A DNA stretch of 64,000 nucleotides, from positions 8,777,896 to 8,841,895 of the forward strand of contig OY992837.1 in assembly GCA_963921425.1 (NCBI GenBank). Direction: 5' to 3'. The position numbers and the translations under genes are program-made. How positions within the stretch are numbered: the first letter of the stretch is position 1; each line of letters starts with the position of its first letter. Shown here in pieces: positions 61,670 to 64,000 of this stretch. Origin of the DNA: Dryas octopetala (taxonomy: Eukaryota; Streptophyta; Magnoliopsida; Rosales; Rosaceae). The notes under the pieces were generated by a model that saw only the letters and a program-made list of their open reading frames with translations, made no database searches and was not told where the DNA came from.

Positions 61670-62359
61670 CTCATGCAGCCTCTTCTTTTAAGAATTTAAT
61701 TGGAATATTCTGATTGTTTATTAATTCAGATATACATAAAATGAATGTTCTTAATTAGATTAAAAGAAAAAAGAACTTCAAATTTTCAATAGATAAATCC
61801 AATCGTTTTCTTCATTTGCATTGATAATAACGATCAACTTCAGTAAACTATAGGTCCTTGCCCAATCAACCTCTATATGGTCTGGCCTTATCTTTGAGAG
61901 GTGATGTTATATACATCTTAAAACTTGTTCTAGATATCCATGATTTAAAAGAAATTAAGATAAAATTCTATATTTTCGATAAATTAAGATAAACTAGCTT
62001 GTTTTTTAAATAGTAAGTGCTCTTGTTCTGGATGATTAACTAGCTGTTAGTCGATCGTTACTGTTTAGTTCAATCTCTCTTTTGTGGATTGCCAAAAAAA
62101 ATCTCTTTTGTGGGAGGAGGTCTTTAGTTTAAATTAATCTCATGGATAATTAGTTGTTGATTAATAAATAAAAACTAATTATTAGTCTAATAGCATTTCT
62201 CTCTCCAATGTTAAATGACAAAATATTTAAGAGCTGGAAACTTGTGGCAATATTTTTGGTTTTTTTGTATTTTCTTTAAACTTGATATTTCTCAAAAATG
62301 TGTGTTGTAGAAACTAGCAGTACAGGGCAACTTTTGGGTGAATAGAAAATTTTGCATTT
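61670..62359. other. Upstream region of subtilase B
   Basis: AT-rich, no gene recognised. It presumably includes the subtilase B promoter. Confidence 0.45.
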
Positions 62360-62790
62360 TTTAGGATTGTGGAGTGGCATCACTTTAGGCCCAGGCTCTT
62401 CCGGCCACTTTAAATTACTGAGTTGACCATTATATTTTTAAATTTCAATTTTATCCTTAAAATAAAAAAATTCACTTTTATTCGTCGGTCATTCGACACT
62501 TGTCTATCGAAATATTTGTGATTATTCGGCACCTAACTGCCGAACATTCGCGGAGTTTTCTGTAAGTAACTACCGAATGTAAATGAAAAAGTCATACTGC
62601 CGAACATTTTTATTATATTCGACTGTAAGCTGCCGAACTCTTTAGTATATTTTGATGGCATAATACTGAATGAGTCTGAATGATTCTATAATTTTTTGCA
62701 GGAAATAGTAAAATAGGAAAAATTTGTCCAATATATGTCAGGATGGTCAACTCAGCAATTGAGAGTAGTCAGAATAGCCTCTGCCATCAC
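62360..62790. mobile_element. Foldback repeat with TTCGGCAG motifs
   Basis: CTGAGTTGACCAT near 62418 and its inverse ATGGTCAACTCAG near 62742 lie in outer arms that also share GCATCACTTT / AAAGTGATGGC. The interior carries four copies of CTGCCGAAC or near variants (about 62535, 62567, 62598 and 62628). No coding capacity; ends approximate, no target duplication found. Confidence 0.5.
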
Positions 62791-64000
62791 TTTAATATTT
62801 TGGACGAGTTGGGCCCTCTCGTTTTTTTAATTGGTTGGGCTGCTCTTTTCTCTAATGATAGGAATTTGGGCTGAGTTAGCTGGGACCAGCTCGGCCCAGC
62901 CTGATTTACACTTTTTTTTTTTGTTGTGTTTTTACTTTTTAGACTTTGCCGATTAAAGTTTTATTGGAAATTAAATTTATTTTGAACTTTTATTTAACTA
63001 AGCTAAAGATAATTCAAGTAATCCTTTTTTTTAGCTGGGGGAGGAAAATTCATACTTGAGACCTTTTCAAACTAACCTCTCGGCACATGCTTATACGCAT
63101 GTTAATATATATTTTCTAGTGCGTATATATTGGCATTGAAAACATGTCTTTTTATGACAAAATCATACAAATGTGGCTTATCTTTTTCACGAAAATTCTT
63201 TTTTGATATTGTGATCACATTTATATGAAGACCATATTAAAGTAAGAATGAAATGCGCAATAGGACCCTTTAAGATGGAAATAAGAGCAATATATCTGAA
63301 AAATTATACATAAGTGAGATATTGAAAGAAACTAATATCAGGTACTTAAATTGGTCTTTTATTTTATATATATATATATTTATACATAGAATTTGCCAGT
63401 AATTCAGTAATATATTTGAAGTAATTTCAATATCTTTTGTTTGCTAGTTGATGATTTTAATTGCTATATTAATTTAGTTTTTAAATTAATTATTGAATTT
63501 ATATCGATGTAAAATGGTAATTGACATTTTCTATGTTAAGAAGCAAAAGAAAAATCATGTTAACAAGAAGAAGAAATGACAAAACAGGAAAAAAGATAGT
63601 TTTCTCAATAATGATATAGATTTATTTATTTTTTTTTTTTGGTGTAAAAGTAAAGATAAAGATTAAGAAGAAGAAAATTATGGTAAAAGGAAAACGAAAA
63701 AGTGAAAATGGAGTTTATTTATTTTTTAAGTTATTGAATGTGCTGCATTTAGATCTGAACATGTCATATCTAAGCATATTTGTGTTATGTGAAATTATTT
63801 TTAAATACAGTTATTGAGACATTTCAGTTAAAAGAGATGTTGAATTGTTTCACTATACACGTAAGTTTGATCCCCCTCTTCTTAATAATAAAAAGATTAT
63901 TTTTGAACTCAAACTTGACTCAAACACTCCTTTACATGTCAAATCAAATTGAGTTTCCAAAATGGATATAACGGACTTATAACATTAATTTGTTTACAAG
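62791..64000. other. AT-rich right end, no gene recognised
   Basis: A polyT run near 62912, an (AT)n tract at 63366-63380 and several A-rich stretches. Short frames lack support. Confidence 0.5.

Noticed and set aside
1..64000. CRISPR arrays, bacterial operons or defence systems
   Set aside because: The direct repeats found are microsatellites, MITEs or target duplications; the gene structures are eukaryotic.

Overview
The window is nuclear DNA of a dicot plant. The genes are split by many AT-rich GT-AG introns and lie in AT-rich intergenic DNA with CT/GA and AT microsatellites. Plant-specific families are present (PADRE/DUF4228, secreted subtilases, SOUL and tandem GST_N plastid proteins), and small foldback transposons are abundant. 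A woody eudicot, possibly Rosaceae, is my guess from general feel only; no sequence here proves it. I found no CRISPR array, rRNA, convincing tRNA or bacterial-type system.

Layout. 1-0.5 kb: last exon of a histidine-biosynthesis isomerase (HISN3-like, +). 1.9-4.2 kb: an eight-exon plastid SOUL heme-binding protein (+). 7.4-7.8 kb: a single-exon PADRE protein (-). 14.1-19.0 kb: a twelve-exon plastid protein with two thioredoxin-fold GST_N modules, whose CPFC motif sits in a 19-nt micro-exon (+). 21-26 kb: microsatellites, a Tourist-like MITE, a decayed transposase-like fragment and a 1.1-kb direct duplication. 26.7-30.0 kb: a six-exon alpha carbonic anhydrase (+). 30.5-33.6 kb: two adjacent palindromic MITEs, then a 2.1-kb Mutator-like element that carries an RRM exon fragment and is interrupted by a hAT element with a perfect 8-bp target duplication. 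36.3-37.2 kb: a GC-rich single-exon gene of unknown function (-). 37.5-51 kb: mostly repeats, including a composite Tourist MITE split by a truncated copia cDNA, a Mutator MITE with a perfect 9-bp target duplication, and an inverted duplication of LTR-like DNA. 51.2-52.4 kb: a single-exon glutaredoxin-like protein with a C-terminal cysteine cluster (+). 53.0-61.6 kb: two tandem eleven-exon subtilases (-). 61.6-64 kb: AT-rich DNA with one foldback repeat.

The genes do not form a pathway. The only functional cluster is the subtilase pair, with identical exon phases and an intact catalytic tetrad in both copies. Intron 4 of the second copy holds a MITE absent from the first, which dates that insertion after the duplication. 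All exon borders were placed by eye from reading frame, splice dinucleotides and recalled family sequence; no alignment or expression data were available. I did not find a convincing undescribed biological system. The most interesting structures are the gene-fragment-carrying Mutator element with its nested hAT, and the truncated copia insertion bounded by a 27-bp duplication.
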